NCBI GenBank assembly: GCA_946807835.1
Contig: OX327697.1
Span: 17,308,001-17,372,000 of the forward strand
Direction of reading: 5' to 3'
DNA from: Ailanthus altissimus
Taxonomy: Eukaryota; Streptophyta; Magnoliopsida; Sapindales; Simaroubaceae
DNA: 64,000 nucleotides
Under the pieces are notes generated by a model, which was given only the letters and a program-made list of their open reading frames with translations, did not search any database and was not told where the DNA came from. A program made the translations under genes and the position numbers. Shown here piece after piece: positions 12,701 through 25,601 of the stretch (position 1 is the first letter of the stretch; each line of letters starts with the position of its first letter).

Positions 12701-13580
12701 ATTTGACTGCTTATATGGGATCTCTATTGGCTTATTTTATCCTTGACTTATAAACAAAAATTGACCTTCAGGTATTCTCTGATTTGAAAGCTCAAATTTT
12801 GGCTTCACAGGTGAGTTTAACAAACCTATCACCTGTAGAAAGAATGGTGGTCTCTTTTTTTATTCTCTCCCATTATGTTAATTAGTCTATAGCATTATGT
12901 CAGCCAGGGATGAATTTAGTTTAATTAACGCCATGACGCTTTGGCCTTGTTGATGAAGCCTTAATATACATATATCAAACATTCAATGAAGCTCTAGTTT
13001 TGGTAATATTTTTAATCTTCTGCAGCTTTGATGCTTGGCCCTCCATCTGTGATGCCTTGGCAAGAATAAAAGATTCATAAAATAAAAGTTACATTTTATA
13101 GATTTGAATTTTCCTAAAGCTATGCTCTATATAAATGTGTGCACCTTACATCTAACTAGACTGGGGGGACGTTCATGTGTGAAACCTAGTTGACAACAAT
13201 GTTAGAAGTAAATGGCTACTATCAAAGATGTAAGCAAGCCTTTGATTGTAAAGACGACTGATAAATGTTGAAGATTTAACATAAATCAAGGCAGTTGGCA
13301 GTTGCACGAGTAACAGAAATTTTTACTTGTCTGTAATTGGGACTAGGAAGTTCATTTTTGTTTCTATCCTTTTGTGTTTTTATTTTTATTTTTTCTTATC
13401 CTTTTCCCTGTTTGAGTGATCTCTTTTCATCATATTCTGCAGCCAGTGGATCAACATCAGCGGCTATCTGTTTGTTTTGATAAACTAATGGCTGATGTTA
13501 CTCGAAGCCTGGATTCAAAGAACAGGGACAAGTTCACCCAGAATTTGACTGTATTTAGGCATGAATTTCGAGTAAAATAG
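789..13580 (+). CDS. XPO7: Exportin-7 (XPO7/RanBP16-like), C-terminal half, 14 exons
   Basis: Importin-beta-family nuclear transport receptor; the family binds Ran-GTP and carries cargo out of the nucleus with HEAT repeats. Exons read from splice sites and protein similarity: 789-893, 975-1079, 1162-1214, 1335-1398, 1513-1647, 1930-2042, 2136-2229, 5763-5982, 7138-7268, 7660-7806, 10009-10137, 12347-12445, 12772-12810, 13443-13580. Their sum is 1572 nt: 523 codons plus TAG, with every intron GT..AG and all phases consistent, which strongly supports the model. Recognisable stretches include [67 protein letters not shown] and the C-terminal [12 protein letters not shown]. Known exportin-7 proteins are about 1050 residues, so roughly half lies left of the window. 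No lesion was seen. Subfamily call from memory of plant exportin-7; no search was run. Confidence 0.93.
2888..2955. repeat. Tandem duplication, 36-bp period
   Basis: A 32-bp unit beginning AAATCACTACCAAATTTGAC occurs at 2888-2919 and again at 2924-2955, identical in both copies. It lies inside an exportin-7 intron. Confidence 0.85.
3331..3660 (+). other. Unrecognised intronic ORF, about 109 codons
   Basis: Open frame in the sense direction of the exportin-7 gene, ending TAA at 3658-3660. It has no ATG at its left end; the first start-like codon is TTG at 3331, directly followed by a splice-acceptor-like TTATTGCAG. The predicted product is mixed charged/hydrophobic, with stretches such as [15 protein letters not shown] and [19 protein letters not shown] that look like amphipathic helices, unlike random intron translation. 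I do not recognise the family. Possibilities: an alternative terminal exon, a fragment of a captured gene, or chance. Confidence 0.3.
6151..6346. repeat. Tandem duplication, about 98 bp per copy
   Basis: Copies start at AATACACAC near 6151 and 6250. Both contain CATATGTAATTTGTGTTGCT followed by ATGAAAAATATTGTATTTAT and GAGAAATATTATTCCCATAT, with a few mismatches. Located in the exportin-7 intron 5983-7137. Confidence 0.85.
6804..6866. repeat. Polypyrimidine tract (CTT/TTTTC repeats)
   Basis: About 60 bases almost entirely of C and T, running from TTCTTCTTCTTC units into repeated TTTTC units, inside an intron. Ordinary simple repeat. Confidence 0.85.
7097..7482 (+). repeat. Two copies of an intron 3'-end segment
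   Basis: The segment TTTATGAGCTGATTT..TTTTGCCAACAAA occurs at 7097-7132, directly before the acceptor used at 7137, and again at 7447-7482 in the next intron. The second copy has AAGGGC where the first has ATGGCAG, so the acceptor AG is absent. Confidence 0.8.
7944..8118. repeat. 60-bp minisatellite, three copies
   Basis: Units beginning ATTTTTATTTACCAATTTTG follow each other at an exact 60-bp period (near 7946, 8006 and 8066; the last unit is partial). Copies 1 and 3 are identical over most of their length, while copy 2 has at least three substitutions. Because 60 is divisible by three, an incidental open frame runs through all copies. Confidence 0.93.
9337..9457 (+). mobile_element. tRNA-derived SINE copy
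   Basis: A box-A-like TGGTTCAATTGG (9346-9357) is followed after about 32 bases by a box-B-like GGTTAGATTCC (9390-9400), which differs from the tRNA consensus at one position. The segment ends in an A-rich tail (AAAAGGAAAAAAA, to about 9457). No cloverleaf fold is evident, so it is not a tRNA gene. Target duplications were not resolved. Confidence 0.6.
9515..9655 (+). mobile_element. Degenerate second copy of the same SINE
   Basis: GTTGGTTCAA..TTTTGGGTTGCTACAAGAG matches the neighbour at 9337 with small gaps. A G-run follows, the box B is not preserved, and it ends in an A-rich stretch. Older or truncated copy. Confidence 0.5.
10138..12346 (+). other. Exportin-7 intron of 2.2 kb
   Basis: Between the exons ending NLFPE and beginning ILKTL. 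The segment 10210-11500 is less AT-rich than the rest and may be an old insertion, but no coding similarity or termini could be recognised. A SINE-like copy lies at about 11,660-11,775. Confidence 0.6.
11658..11775 (+). mobile_element. tRNA-like SINE copy with AT-repeat tail
   Basis: A box-A-like CTTTAATTGGATGGCAAGC is followed by box B GGTTTGATTCC at 11722-11732 (one mismatch from the tRNA consensus). The 3' end runs into an (AT)n tract at about 11754-11773. Sequence between the boxes differs from the copies at 9.3-9.6 kb, so it may be another SINE family. Confidence 0.5.
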
Positions 13581-15293
13581 CTCAAAACCCTTCGTGCAAT
13601 AGCTAATAGTTTTACATGGAAGTGATGTATTTCCACTGACAATGTGATTAATCAATCAATCGGATTCTTTGGGCATGGATGAAGAAATACTGCACTGTGT
13701 TAGTTTTGTCCAACTTGAAGATGGCAGAGTTCTTCAAAGTTCATATTGTTGGTGCAACGTGGGGAGGTCTTGTTTGAATTTTGTGATGGTATTTTGTATA
13801 ATTTTTTCCTTTGAAAGTAAACATAGCTCGCATGCCATTCCAAGCGGGCTCTAAAAGGTTTTGCAGAAGTTAGTGATGGGTGTGAAATCTGGTTGGGAAT
13901 GGCCAAAATGCTCATTAATTCTTTGTAGAACATACATGTAAATCATTCTTACGAGGTTTATATGATGTCTTCAAATATCAGTCTAGTTGGCAAGCCAGAT
14001 TTTCTGTACATTAACCTCAAAATGATTCTTTGTATTTGTTGATGGTAGTATAGAAAGAAAGAAAAAGTAAGCAAAATTTTGCACGACTGCCAGTGGTTGT
14101 CTCGGTTGTGTTTGGAAATGGTTCTTATCGTCTTCCATAATTCTAGTTTTCTGAGGCAAGGCATTGTCCGTTAATTTACTATTTTGAGGAAATTGGAAAA
14201 AGTGGGCAAATCCCTTGACCATTGGTTTGGATAAATGTTATTAGGCAGCGACCTACCCCTGTTAAACCATAGTTGCTGGAAATTAAAGTGGTACCTCTGA
14301 AAAAAAAACCGGTTGCGAGTTTAGTAAATACCGATGGTTGTGTTTATCAATACTTTGTTGTGTTTCGTAAATCATAGTAGAGGCACTTCAATACTTTGTT
14401 GCGTTTCGAGAACGCAGAAGAAGTATTGACATACTAAACGGAGTTGTAATTTAAACATGAATCCAGATTACATGTATAGTGGATTATTCTTAAATTTCAG
14501 ATTTTAAATTTACAGTATTTTAGTAAGGAGGTCGGTTTGAATAAATTTTAGGATTGTATTAGATTACATTGTATTAAGACTATATTGGATTGATTTTATG
14601 TAGTGTGTTGTGTTCGGTATAAAATTGAACTGGACCAAATTATATATTAACAAAAAAATTCAATATAGTTTAATATTGGATTACACAAATTAATATTTTA
14701 AATATTAAAATCTTAATTGCTAAATGTATCCCTTATTTTTATCTAAGTATTGCACATCATTTTGTGATGAAGTTTACTTTTAAACTAAATATATAACATT
14801 CATGTGCTTTCATATTTTATTTTTCATTTTCTTAGGGCTTAGAATCCACTTTAATAAAAGAATAAGAACATTGTTACATCAATAATTATTTCTTATATAA
14901 CAAAAACCGCAAATTATTATATGCAAAATGATTTTTATGAATTACAATTAGTATGTGATAAAATAAAATAAAACTATAAAAGAAAAACTATTCAGGTTTC
15001 AATTTACTATTTAAAATAATAATTATCTTATTTAAAATGAATAAATATAAAAATGAAAAATATTTGTAAATTTATTTTTACATATAACAAAATAGTGACA
15101 ACCTATAACAATAATTACAATTAAAATTAACATAAAATTATGTCGTTTTTATAAATGAAAATGTTTATATAATAATTAATTTTTCTATTTTAATTTATAA
15201 ATAACATTATAAACATTACTACTTCTTAATCAAATAATTTGATGATTTTATTGTAATAAAATAATTATTAAATAAAAATTATTTCTCTCAAAA
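13581..15293. other. 3' UTR of exportin-7 and AT-rich intergenic DNA
   Basis: The exportin-7 3' UTR begins at 13,581; no single poly(A) site stands out. A short direct repeat TCAATACTTTGTTG(T/C)GTTTCG occurs near 14,348 and 14,389. From about 14,640 to 15,290 the sequence is extremely AT-rich. No gene seen. Confidence 0.6.
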
Positions 15294-16046
15294 AGTTAAC
15301 CCAAATCTAGCCCAAACTCATTCAAGGTGGGCCATAACTTAGAGGCCCACCTGTTTGTACCTAAGGGTGGGATGAGAACGTTCTTAGTATTAATTGTTTT
15401 ATCTCGAAGAGATCTGTCCAAGATGGGCTATGGGTTAAGGCTCACCTACTTGAACCTAGAGGGTGGCATAAGAGCTTTCGTAATATTAATCAATAAACTT
15501 GAAAAGGTTGCCACGAGCTTTTCCTGAGCATAATAGACCTCAATGAACTTAAAAATTCGCATTAATAATATGATTCTACAACCTAAGGGATCTTTTATCA
15601 ATCATTGCTCGATAAGGAAAGCCCCAAGAAGTTTAAGATCATGGTTAATCCCATAAACTCTGAGTTCGTCATTAATCATGATGGACATGAAGTCCAAATT
15701 TTTCAAAATTAAAAAGGCAAGGATCGATTATAAACATGTATGACAACAACGACTAAAAGGTATTGAACTTTTACTCTTATAAGCCACCCTAAAACCAATC
15801 TTTCTATTTTTCACATGAACAAACATTGATTTAGGTATTGAAAGGTCCTTATTGGAAAAACTACCAGCGAGACTTAACCTTGCTTCATTTTTGTTATAGG
15901 AGAATCAAAACCACCACGTATAGCCTATTTGGCACAACCATCAGTAGATGCCTAGTCTTGTTTTCAGAATACAAATCCAAGTCTTATTTTTAGAATACAA
16001 ATTTAAAGCCCGTTAACTTAAAAATCCAAATTTTTGGATTATAATT
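15294..16046 (+). repeat. 5' LTR of the Tat-type element
   Basis: Starts near GTTAACCC (the 3' copy reads TGTTAGCC at 33,578) and runs to just before the degenerate primer site at 16,048. The 3' LTR carries the same landmarks in the same order, split by insertions. The left boundary is fixed by where similarity to the 3' copy begins; the right end is approximate. Confidence 0.7.
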
Positions 16047-16047
16047 T

Positions 16048-16065
16048 TTGGTATTGTCTGTAGGA
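16048..16065 (+). other. Degenerate primer binding site of the Tat element
   Basis: TGGTATTGTCTGTAGGA resembles the TGGCGCCGTCTGTGGGA motif that follows the 5' LTR in many plant gypsy elements, with several transitions. It marks the LTR/interior boundary. Confidence 0.6.
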
Positions 16066-17000
16066 ATGAAACAATGAGCCTTGGAAGTGTTAACTAGAAT
16101 TAAGATGGTTAATCATTCACGAAATAATGCTGATCATGACTTATACATGTGATTGAATGAGCACTCAATGTAAGAATAATAGGGTTCGGTTAACAGATCC
16201 TTGAGGAGGGATTCAACATCGCAAAGTAGAACATTCTTGCTAATGGAGATTGAGGAATAACTTAAAATGATAAAGGAGGAAAAAGAAAAAATGAAAAAAT
16301 TGTTGATAAATTTTTAAGAAAGAATGTAGAAAATTGGGCAAAGCAATAAAGCCTCAAGGTATTGATTGCCAGGATGACCTCTTTAAAACTGAGAGGACTA
16401 AACAGGCAAGATGACAGACTTGCTCAAGTTTTCTGAGATGATATAGGAAAAGAGTGCAACAAGTTTCAACCAATGACTAGTTCATAAGTTAGTTGAGATT
16501 TAGCCACACAGAGAAGGAGCGTGCTTAGCCTCAAGTTAGAGATTCAAACTTCATGAAGGATAAGAATGAGTGAAGGATTGATGATCTCTCAGTTGAGGAA
16601 AAAAAGAACTTAAGAAATAAAGCAATGAAGAGCTCACTTGTAGAAATACCCTTGGAAGAAAAGGTCCAATGGTTAGAGGAGTAGATACATAACCTGCTTG
16701 AAGAATAAGGAAAATGAGACCTTCCTCTCCTAGAGAAAAACAGAAAAAGAGAAAAGATCCTCTTTGATTGACGAGCTCAGAGATTTGGACTCGCTGATAA
16801 AATTTAGATTACCCAGCCTTCCCATCTATAAAGGCATCACAGACCTTAACTACTATATGGATCAGATTACAAATTTACTATCCATTACAATTTTAAGAAA
16901 AAAATAGATGTGAGGTTATTCCATATAAACGTAAAAGGATAAGTCATCCTCTAGTATAAGGTTTGAAACAAAAGAGTGTTTAATCATATAGTGAGCTTAT

Positions 17001-18380
17001 TGATGCAATTTTTCTATATCATAAAATTAGGTGCAAGTATACACTATCGTATGCAAGTAATAAAGAGACTAAATAAGTCGGATGTCGAACCCACAGGGAT
17101 AATTTTTTCTTTTTAACCAATTACTAAAATTATATCTTCCTAATAATTATTCAGATAAATAAAAATCTAAGAATGAATGTAGAAAATATAAAGGCAAAAA
17201 CACAATGCAAAGAGATTTAGTTGATAGTAATATAAAGAAAATCTAGGATTAATACTATCCCTCAATATGCTTTCTAATGATTAATCTTCTAATATTTAAC
17301 TCCCTTAGTCTTTGTTATTGATCAAGATACTAAAGTATTCACAAGCCTCTTCCAAGGTCATGCAAGTATATCTTAATTTATCAAATACCTATATTCTTAT
17401 GGTACTTGTAATAAATTAAGATTCATTAAGATTAAGCCTTATTGATCATACATGCCAATTAGGTATATTCCTATCCTAAATTGAAACTTGCATATGCAAC
17501 ATTGAATGTTACTCTACAATCATGCATCAAATTACCTAGGTCTAAATATTATGATTCCTCTTCCGAGTTTATCAATAATATTACCAACTCATTCACCATA
17601 TATTGGCCAGATATATTGAAGCATTAGGATCAAGTAATTTAAATATCAAAGAACTAAGTTTATTGAATATTCAAAAGATATGGCAATTAAGCACATATAT
17701 TGAGTTCAAGTATTAACCCTAGAAAATAAGTTTAGCTCATGGCCATAAGAGAATAGTAGTAAAAATAATAATAAATCATGATACAATCAATAGCAAACCG
17801 ATATAGATGTCGAATTGCTCTTAATTGCGTTGCCTAAGATACTCTTGATGCCGAAGAATGCCTTGAATCTCTCTCTAAGGTTGCTTCAATTAAACTCCTA
17901 TTGCGCTCCAAGACTTATACTCTGTATTTTTGGTGTTCTTGAATTACTCTAGGTTGCTCTTGGATTCATTCTTGAAGGCTGGGAACGAGTGGCTTTTTAT
18001 AGGGATTGATATGAGCTTGAAAATCTCAATTCTCATCGGACTAGAACTTGCGATATCGCTGGAGCGTTATGCAGTTATCGCTGGAGCGGTGACTGTTCGG
18101 CGCTAGGGCGCCAGATGCGACTTAAACAGGTCATTTTTCTTATTTCGATCACTATTCTAGTGCTGAGGCGATAATACTCGTGGCGCTGAGGCGATGTACA
18201 CATACTTTAAAAATTTTGCATTTTAATTCCTGTTTTCGCTCCTTTTGCATTCTTTCTTTAAATTTTGTTCAAGTCCCTATAAATAACAATAAAACACATA
18301 AATAACCATCTATTCTCATAAAACAATAAAATATCAATAATAAAAACATGAGAAAATATATGACAAATTTACCTTTATCA
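17001..18380 (-). mobile_element. Solo LTR, Athila-like family (copy A)
   Basis: Flanked by a perfect 5-bp duplication CTTAT (16,996-17,000 and 18,381-18,385). On the plus strand it begins TGATGCAATTTT and ends CCTTTATCA, matching the LTR of the Athila-like element at 26,932-28,289 and the solo LTRs at 34.6, 39.1 and 59.9 kb. A TATA-like CTATAAAAAGCC (minus strand) lies near 18,000, and GGCGC-type motifs lie upstream of it at 18,035-18,195. It interrupts the Tat gag. Length 1380 bp. Confidence 0.92.
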
Positions 18381-21300
18381 CTTATAAACAAGTTCGTGTA
18401 GCACTTTTAAGGATCTTATGAGGAGAATAAAGATCCTCGACAACTATGAAGAATTAGACAAGGTCGAACTAAAAGCCTGATGGAGTTCATGAAGAGATTC
18501 CATTGAGAAGTAACCAAGCTCGGGGCCTTTGATTTACCCATTGCACTAGAAGTTTGGAAAGTCGAGTTGAAACTAAATTAGTTTTGGTGTTACCTCTTTT
18601 GAAGCCTATCCTGAGCTATGCAGTTGCTTATGACAAGGAACCTTATATAGAGCTATTGAGGAAGAAGAAGAAGTTAAAAGGGTGGCCTTAGCAGATGCTA
18701 TTCGAGGGCAAGTACATCCCTAAAAGATTGAGAGAATAAGATCCTCAAATAAAAAATTCCTTGAGAAAAAAAGGGATAAAAAACCCTTGCAAACCTTAAA
18801 ATATCATCGAATGGACCAACCATAAGAAATGAATTAAAGAGATCAAGTGATGGTATCTTAACCTTACAAAGTAAAGATTGAAAAGATGATTCCTTTGGTT
18901 GCCCTTTTAGAAGTAATATTAGAGGCCATAAAAGATCAAGATTTTCTCACTAGCCCCATGCTTTAAAGGCACTTTTGAATTGGTGCGATCAAATAAGAAG
19001 GTGTAGTTTTCATTAGGATGTTGGACATTCTACAAAGAAGTGTCATAACTTAAGGAAATAAGTAGACCAACTAGTTAAGAACAACTACCTAGAAGAGTTT
19101 TGATTTGATCGGTAATGTAAAGAACAACCAACAAATACTTCAAATGAAAAGTTCACCCATCTATAATAACTATAATCATTTCGGGAGGTCTTATATTGGC
19201 AGGAGATTACAACCCACAAAGAAAAAACTATTCTCAAAATTTCATAATGGGATATCAATTGATCTGTAACATCTTAACTGCCAAAAAGCTTCGAATGTAA
19301 GTTTTTCCAATTATGTTCATTGAGGAGGATGCTTAGGATATCAGCTACCCATATGATGATGTATTGGTTGTTATAGCACAAATAGTCAATATGGAGGTGA
19401 ATCAAATATTTATTGATCTAGAAAGCTCAATTAATATAATACTCAAAGAACTGGACTAACTTGGTATTAAATATTTGAGGGTAGAAAGAACTCAAACCCC
19501 TTTGCAAAGGTTCAAGGATAACTGCATAATGCCCTTTGGGATAATGAGTCTACCTATGTCATTGGGAAAGAAGACCTATGTTAAGACCTCATGATGGACA
19601 TTGTGGTGGTCAACTAACCATTTCTCTATAAGGTCTTACTAAGATGACCTCCTATAAAAAACACCAATGCGACCCTTTTCTATTCAATTTATAAAACTAA
19701 AGTTTCTCACAAGAGATGGAATACAAGTAGTGGTAGAGGATCAGAAAATGGTGAGAAGTTTTTATGCCACAATAATAAAGATAACTTTATGTATCACCAT
19801 TGTAGGTGTGTGGGAGGATAAGGTTAAATCCCCAAAACAAGTGGAGGAGTTACTTGATGTCTAAATGAAGATAGGCTCATAGAGAAGGTAGTTAAAATTG
19901 GCTCTCAGTTAGGGCCTAAAGTAAAAGTAAACCTAATCACTATAGTAAGAGAATTCTCGAATGTCTCTGTATAATCACACAAGGACATGCCAAGGATAGA
20001 TCTATCCTTGGTGTCTCATGCTTTAGTTGTTAGCCTACCTTTAAACAAGTAAAACAAAAGAGAAGAATCTTAAACTGAGAGAGAAATGAGGTGGTGGTAG
20101 CCAAAGTTGAGAAATTACTAGCAACAGGTTTTATATGTGAAGTTCACTAAGCTAATTGGTTGAACAATATGATGATGGTTAAAAAACCTAATGGGAAATA
20201 AAGAATGTGCTTGGACTTTACAAACTTGAATAAAGCCTGCCTAAATGACAATTCCCCCTCCCGAAGATCAATCAATTGGTAGACTCAACAGTTAGACACA
20301 CCCTCCCCAACTTTATGGATGCATTCTTAGGGTATAACTAGATCAAAATATTTCCTCTAATTAAGAGAAAACCTCATTTATCACGTATTAAGGTATTTAC
20401 TGCTACAAGGTAATACCATTCGGTCTCAATAATATTGATGCCACTTATTCGAGGTTAGTAAACAATTTGTTTAAGCTTTTGATAGGAAAAAACATAGAGG
20501 TCTATATAGAGGATATGATCGTCGACTCTATGAAATCAGAGGATTATGGATCGAAGATGAATATTTGAGATATTAAGGGAATACAATACGAAATTGAACT
20601 TGAAAAAATGAGCACTTAGAGTGGAGTTAGGAAAATGCCTTGAGTTTATGTTTATTAAAAAGGCATCGAGGCAAACCTCAATAAAATATAAGTGGTCTTG
20701 GAGATGAAAACTTCAAACACTGTGAAGGAAATTCAATAGCTAATAGACAGAGTAGTAGCCTTCAGTAGATTCATTTCCAAGGCGATTGAAAAGTGCTTCG
20801 AGTTTTTTCAAGCCATTAAGAGGAGGGATAAGAGCAAGTAGATCCCATAGTGTGAAGAGGTGTTCCAACAACTAAAGGGTTACCTTGTACAGCCCTTCTA
20901 CCTTGTAATGACCAATAATTAGGGATCAACTAATCATATACCTCAGGGTATCAATTTGAGCTATAATCTCGGTCTTAGTTAAAGAAGAGACGGGGATTTA
21001 GAGATCGATGTATTTTGCAACCAAATCCTTTATCAATCTAAAAAGCCAGTACTTACTTATTGAAAAGCTAGCATTGGCTTTGGTCATGTCAGGGTAGAAG
21101 CTGCACCCTTACGTTTAGGGCCTCATTATAATTGTGCTCACCAATTAATCTTTAAGGCAGATTGTACCTAAGCCCAACCTTTTAGGATGACTAATCAAAT
21201 GTACAGTAGAACTTTGATGAGTGGTATATAATATAAGTTGAAGACAACAATAAAGGAGTAGGACTTTGCATATTTTTTTGGTCAAGTGCACCCAGGATAA

Positions 21301-21616
21301 ATGTTTAAAATCCTTTCTAAGGGAACCTTCAGGGGAGCAGACTACGATAGTGAAAGCTTGAACTCTATACATCAAAAGTATATCCAACTTACAAGGGTGT
21401 GGGGTAGGTATCATTTTCATTAGCCTAGAGGGAGACGAGGTTTGCTATGCCATTTGGTTTGACTTTTTGTCCTTAAATAATAAAGTTGAATATAAAGCCC
21501 TGTTGGCTGGATTAAGAGTTGTCTAGGCTCTTTTATCCAAGAAGACACTGGTAAAGGGTGATTCTTAGTTAATAATGACCGAGTCAATTGAGAATTTGAA
21601 GCTTGAGGGGAACACA

Positions 21617-24316
21617 TGAAAGCGTACTAATTTTTTAGGGTGTGTGCATGTAGTGCGTGTTTATCATTATTCAATTTATTCATCATGTACATAAATTAAC
21701 GCAATAGAAGTGAAAATTTCTATTTTCTAGTGTAACAAATACATTTAAAATTTAAGTTTTATAATTGTAATGAAATTAAGGATCGAGAATCACCTGTCAA
21801 GCTTTTAAAAATGATCAAACCAAAGTCCACCATTAAGTGCACTTGCGAGTAATTCTAGGATCCAACTGAGGTGGGCTTGGATCACTAGAATAACAACTCC
21901 AATTTTCAGCAATGATGTTTAACTCTTAATCACTTTGGTTAATTCTTAATTAATGCTTAAACTCTTTAAGCTTGGGAAGAATGATTAAACACTTCAACCA
22001 ATCTCATCTGTTTCAAAGCAAAGATTTGTTTTGTTTTGTTTTATTCAACTCTTTGAATCAACAAAAACCTAATCTTTTTGTAAGCCTTAATTGGTTGGCC
22101 ATCATAGAAGAGAATGGAGTAGATGAAGAACTATTTATAACTCTTGGGAAAGCTCTCTCTTTCTCATTCTCCTCCCATGGCTTAACTTAGAGGATGAAGA
22201 TGATGAATAGAAGATCATTTTTTTCTCAACACTTGAAAATTGCTTATTTTTCCTCTCATTGCTGAACCCAAAAAGCACCAAAATGAAGACAAAATTCTTC
22301 ATTTTATAAGTTACAACTCTACTCCAATTATGTAACTAACACATGCCCCTACCAAGTATGGTGAAGCATTTCCAAGCCATTGTCATGTTTTTCTAATTAC
22401 TATAATCAAATAAAAGACATTTGGTTGAATTTAATATTAAAGCTTTTGTAGACTTTTCAACACAAAACAATTTTGTATTGTTAACAAATCGGTGTTGCCG
22501 ATTTTCTTAAACAAAATTGAAACAACTTTTGTTTATTAAATACAATTGTCAAACATATTGCCCCCATTTTGTCTTAAATGCCATGCCTCCATATTTTTTA
22601 ATCATTTAATCAAATTAAGAAATTGAAAAAATGCATATGCCTATTTATTATTCAAGCATTTGTTGATCAAGCAAGAAAAAAAAAGCACTTTTACCTTATG
22701 GAGTTGATAATGGCCAACCAAGCTTTAAAATTGAAGCAATTTTGCTTTAATTCATTTTACAATAAATTCCTTTCATTTGGCAAGTCAAGTCATGTCCCAC
22801 CATGCCATGATTTCCATACCAATATATTTTTCTTTTATTTATTTGTTCCCTTTAATTAAAAAATAATAGTTTGACTAGGAAATTCATTAATTAATTAGCA
22901 AAATAATTTTACAATTAATTAATAACTTTACTTATCTCATAAACAAGGTCATTTTAGTCATTTTTAAAGTCAAATATCTAAAGGTTCAAATTTATGCCAC
23001 TTGTTATCATCATATTGATCAACAACTCTTGTTAACCAATTAATGTATTTAACTCTTAAGTCTTGATACGTGTACATCCTGAGAGAATTTGAAACAAATA
23101 TCCTAGTTTGCTAAAATTTACTAGATTGAACTATTCAACTCGGTACACTGCCCTAGTGCACAATGAGTACACTTTATATTGTGAGACCTCTTCGGTCTAT
23201 GCCCAATTTTCAAATGGAACTGTTTTATAAGTTTGTGATTGATGCCCTATGCACACGTTATGGATATTACAAATCAGTGCGTTAGACTATACAAGTTGAA
23301 GTTATAATATATTCGTATAATTCTTCTGTCATTTATACTTGGATAAGTGGAGATATATATCACCATCGTCAAATCTCCACGTGCTCATCCGTGAACCCAC
23401 ATCTAGATTTGTATGTTGATAAACAATATATGCAAATACTTTTACGATTTTTTTCAACCCTACAGAAAACTTGTTTTCTGGGTTTACCCTTATGGCTACA
23501 AGACTTTCTGAAATATAATCTTAGAGCATTAGGATATAAAACTCACCCGTGTGAGCTGATAGATGCCATATCTATGTACACTAGACTCTATGAGCATCAG
23601 ACCATACCCAGCGACACGTCGTAGTTAGACCATGAAAGGTCTTTGATATACGTAGAACCAAAGTTTAGTGGATCACTCACAAGCCCACTGTGGCGCTCAA
23701 GTCAAAAGATCATGAATACTACTCAACTCGAGAGGACTCACTATTGATGACTTCATAGAATGTCTATTATGGTCTTCGTGAGTCTATTCAGTACTCAGTC
23801 CTAACTGAATACCTGAATGCTTATATGAGCTTTCGGTAAGCTTATGGTCAGCTAAGAACAACCATATGTACCATACAAATATACTATACATTGATCTATA
23901 TAAAAGAGATTCACTGATAGACCTACACCAATGAAAATAGACCAGGAACATTGTTTTTGAGAACATACATGCATACTAACATTTCCTAGCACCTATTATA
24001 ACTCTTTACAACTATGTCATTACTGATATGCCCTCAGATTTTTGTCCCACTACAGACAAGGTTCTAACTCTTTAGATTTCATTGATTATTATAATAAACT
24101 AACTCTTAGCGTTTATAAATCTCAGCGTTGTTAACTTTTAGCCGTGGTCTAAACCATTTTAAGCCAGATCTGAACTCTTTCAGATCATACAATATCTGTA
24201 GCGTAATAAGCATAATACTATTTATTATAATATTAACAATTATAATTGAAATGTATATTGTTTAACAATTAATATTCATACAATATTGGAATGACATGTG
24301 AGCATCAACTCCAACA
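21617..24316 (-). mobile_element. Solo LTR of long-LTR family 2 (copy I)
   Basis: Shares ordered blocks with copies at 40.6 and 49.9 kb: TTAGGGTGTGTGCATGTAG at the left, GTGGCGCTCAAGTCAAAAGA and GGATCACTCACAAGCC in the middle, AACTCCAACA at the right end. Likely imperfect target duplication ACACA/GCACA. It splits the Tat RNase H from the integrase. At 2700 bp it is longer than its relatives. The left end is degenerate. No internal coding sequence, so a solo LTR. Superfamily not determined. Confidence 0.75.
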
Positions 24317-25601
24317 GCACATAATAGCATACCTTAAGAAGTCCTATAAGTTGGCTAGTTAGTTTGAAGAAGTAAAAATCCAGTAAAATACCAAGAGTTT
24401 ATAATCATCGAGCTAATGTCTTAGCATGTCTAGCTTTCGCTAATAAAGCTCGAATACCTTGGTCGGTGCCTTTTGAGCTTGTTCAAAAACATATCATACA
24501 AGAAATCAAATAGGTAATGTAGATCACCCCACAACCTAGCTGGATGGAATAAGGGAACACATAGCAATAAGGCTCTTCCGTAGGATAACATAAAGTGTGG
24601 TAACTCTGGTATAGAGTAGCTCGGTACTCACTGATAGATAAAGTACTTTACCGATGAGAATTTTCCCATCCATACCTAAGATGCCTAGGGTTAAGGAGTT
24701 GGAATATGTACTCAAGGAGATTTATGAGGGCATCTGTGAAAATTACTTAGGAGTAGAGGCCTTAACCTATAAAATTCTTTAAAGTGGATATTACTAGCCC
24801 AATGCAATCCAAGGCACCAAAGAACTGGTAAACAATGTGATGCTTGTCAAAGCTATACTAATAATATCTATGCTCCTCTTGAAAAGCTATTTCTCATGTT
24901 AGGATCATAGTCTTTTGCTCAATAGGGGGCTTAACTTGATGCAACCTCTACCTACAAGAAAAAGGGTTTGCCAAGTACGTTATTATCATTGTAGCTTGCT
25001 TTAACAAGTGGGTAGAGGCCGAAACACAATAAAGGAACTTGATCTGTAGGTTTAGAGTATCGTTGACAATCACAATTGACTATGGGAAACAATTTGATAA
25101 TAGTAATTTCAAGAATATTTTTTGAACAGTTGAGAAAACAGCTTTTGCTCACCTCTTTAGCCCACCCAAAGACAACTGGATAGGTGAAATCTTCCAATAT
25201 ATCATAAAGAAGCTATTAAAAAAAGAAACTGATTAAAAGAAAAGAAGGATTGGTAAAGGAATTACTCGAGGTCTTTTGGTCACTCAGAACCACATGCAAG
25301 ATATTCATAAGTGAAACCCTAATTTTCTTAACCTTTAGATGTGAGGTTGTGATACTTGTAGAGATTGGGGTTCCAATTTATTGAGTGCTTCATTTGGAAA
25401 AAAAAGGTTAAATAAGAAACTGATTAGAAGGGACTTAGACTTAATCAAATAGGAAAAGGGAACTTGTGCAGATTAGAGTTGCAGCTTACCAACAAAAAGG
25501 TGTTTGATATTATAATAAAATAGTTCAGGCATAGAATTTTTAGAAGGAGACCTTATGGTGAGAAAAATGCTTCTAAATATGAAGAACCCAATAGAATGAG
25601 T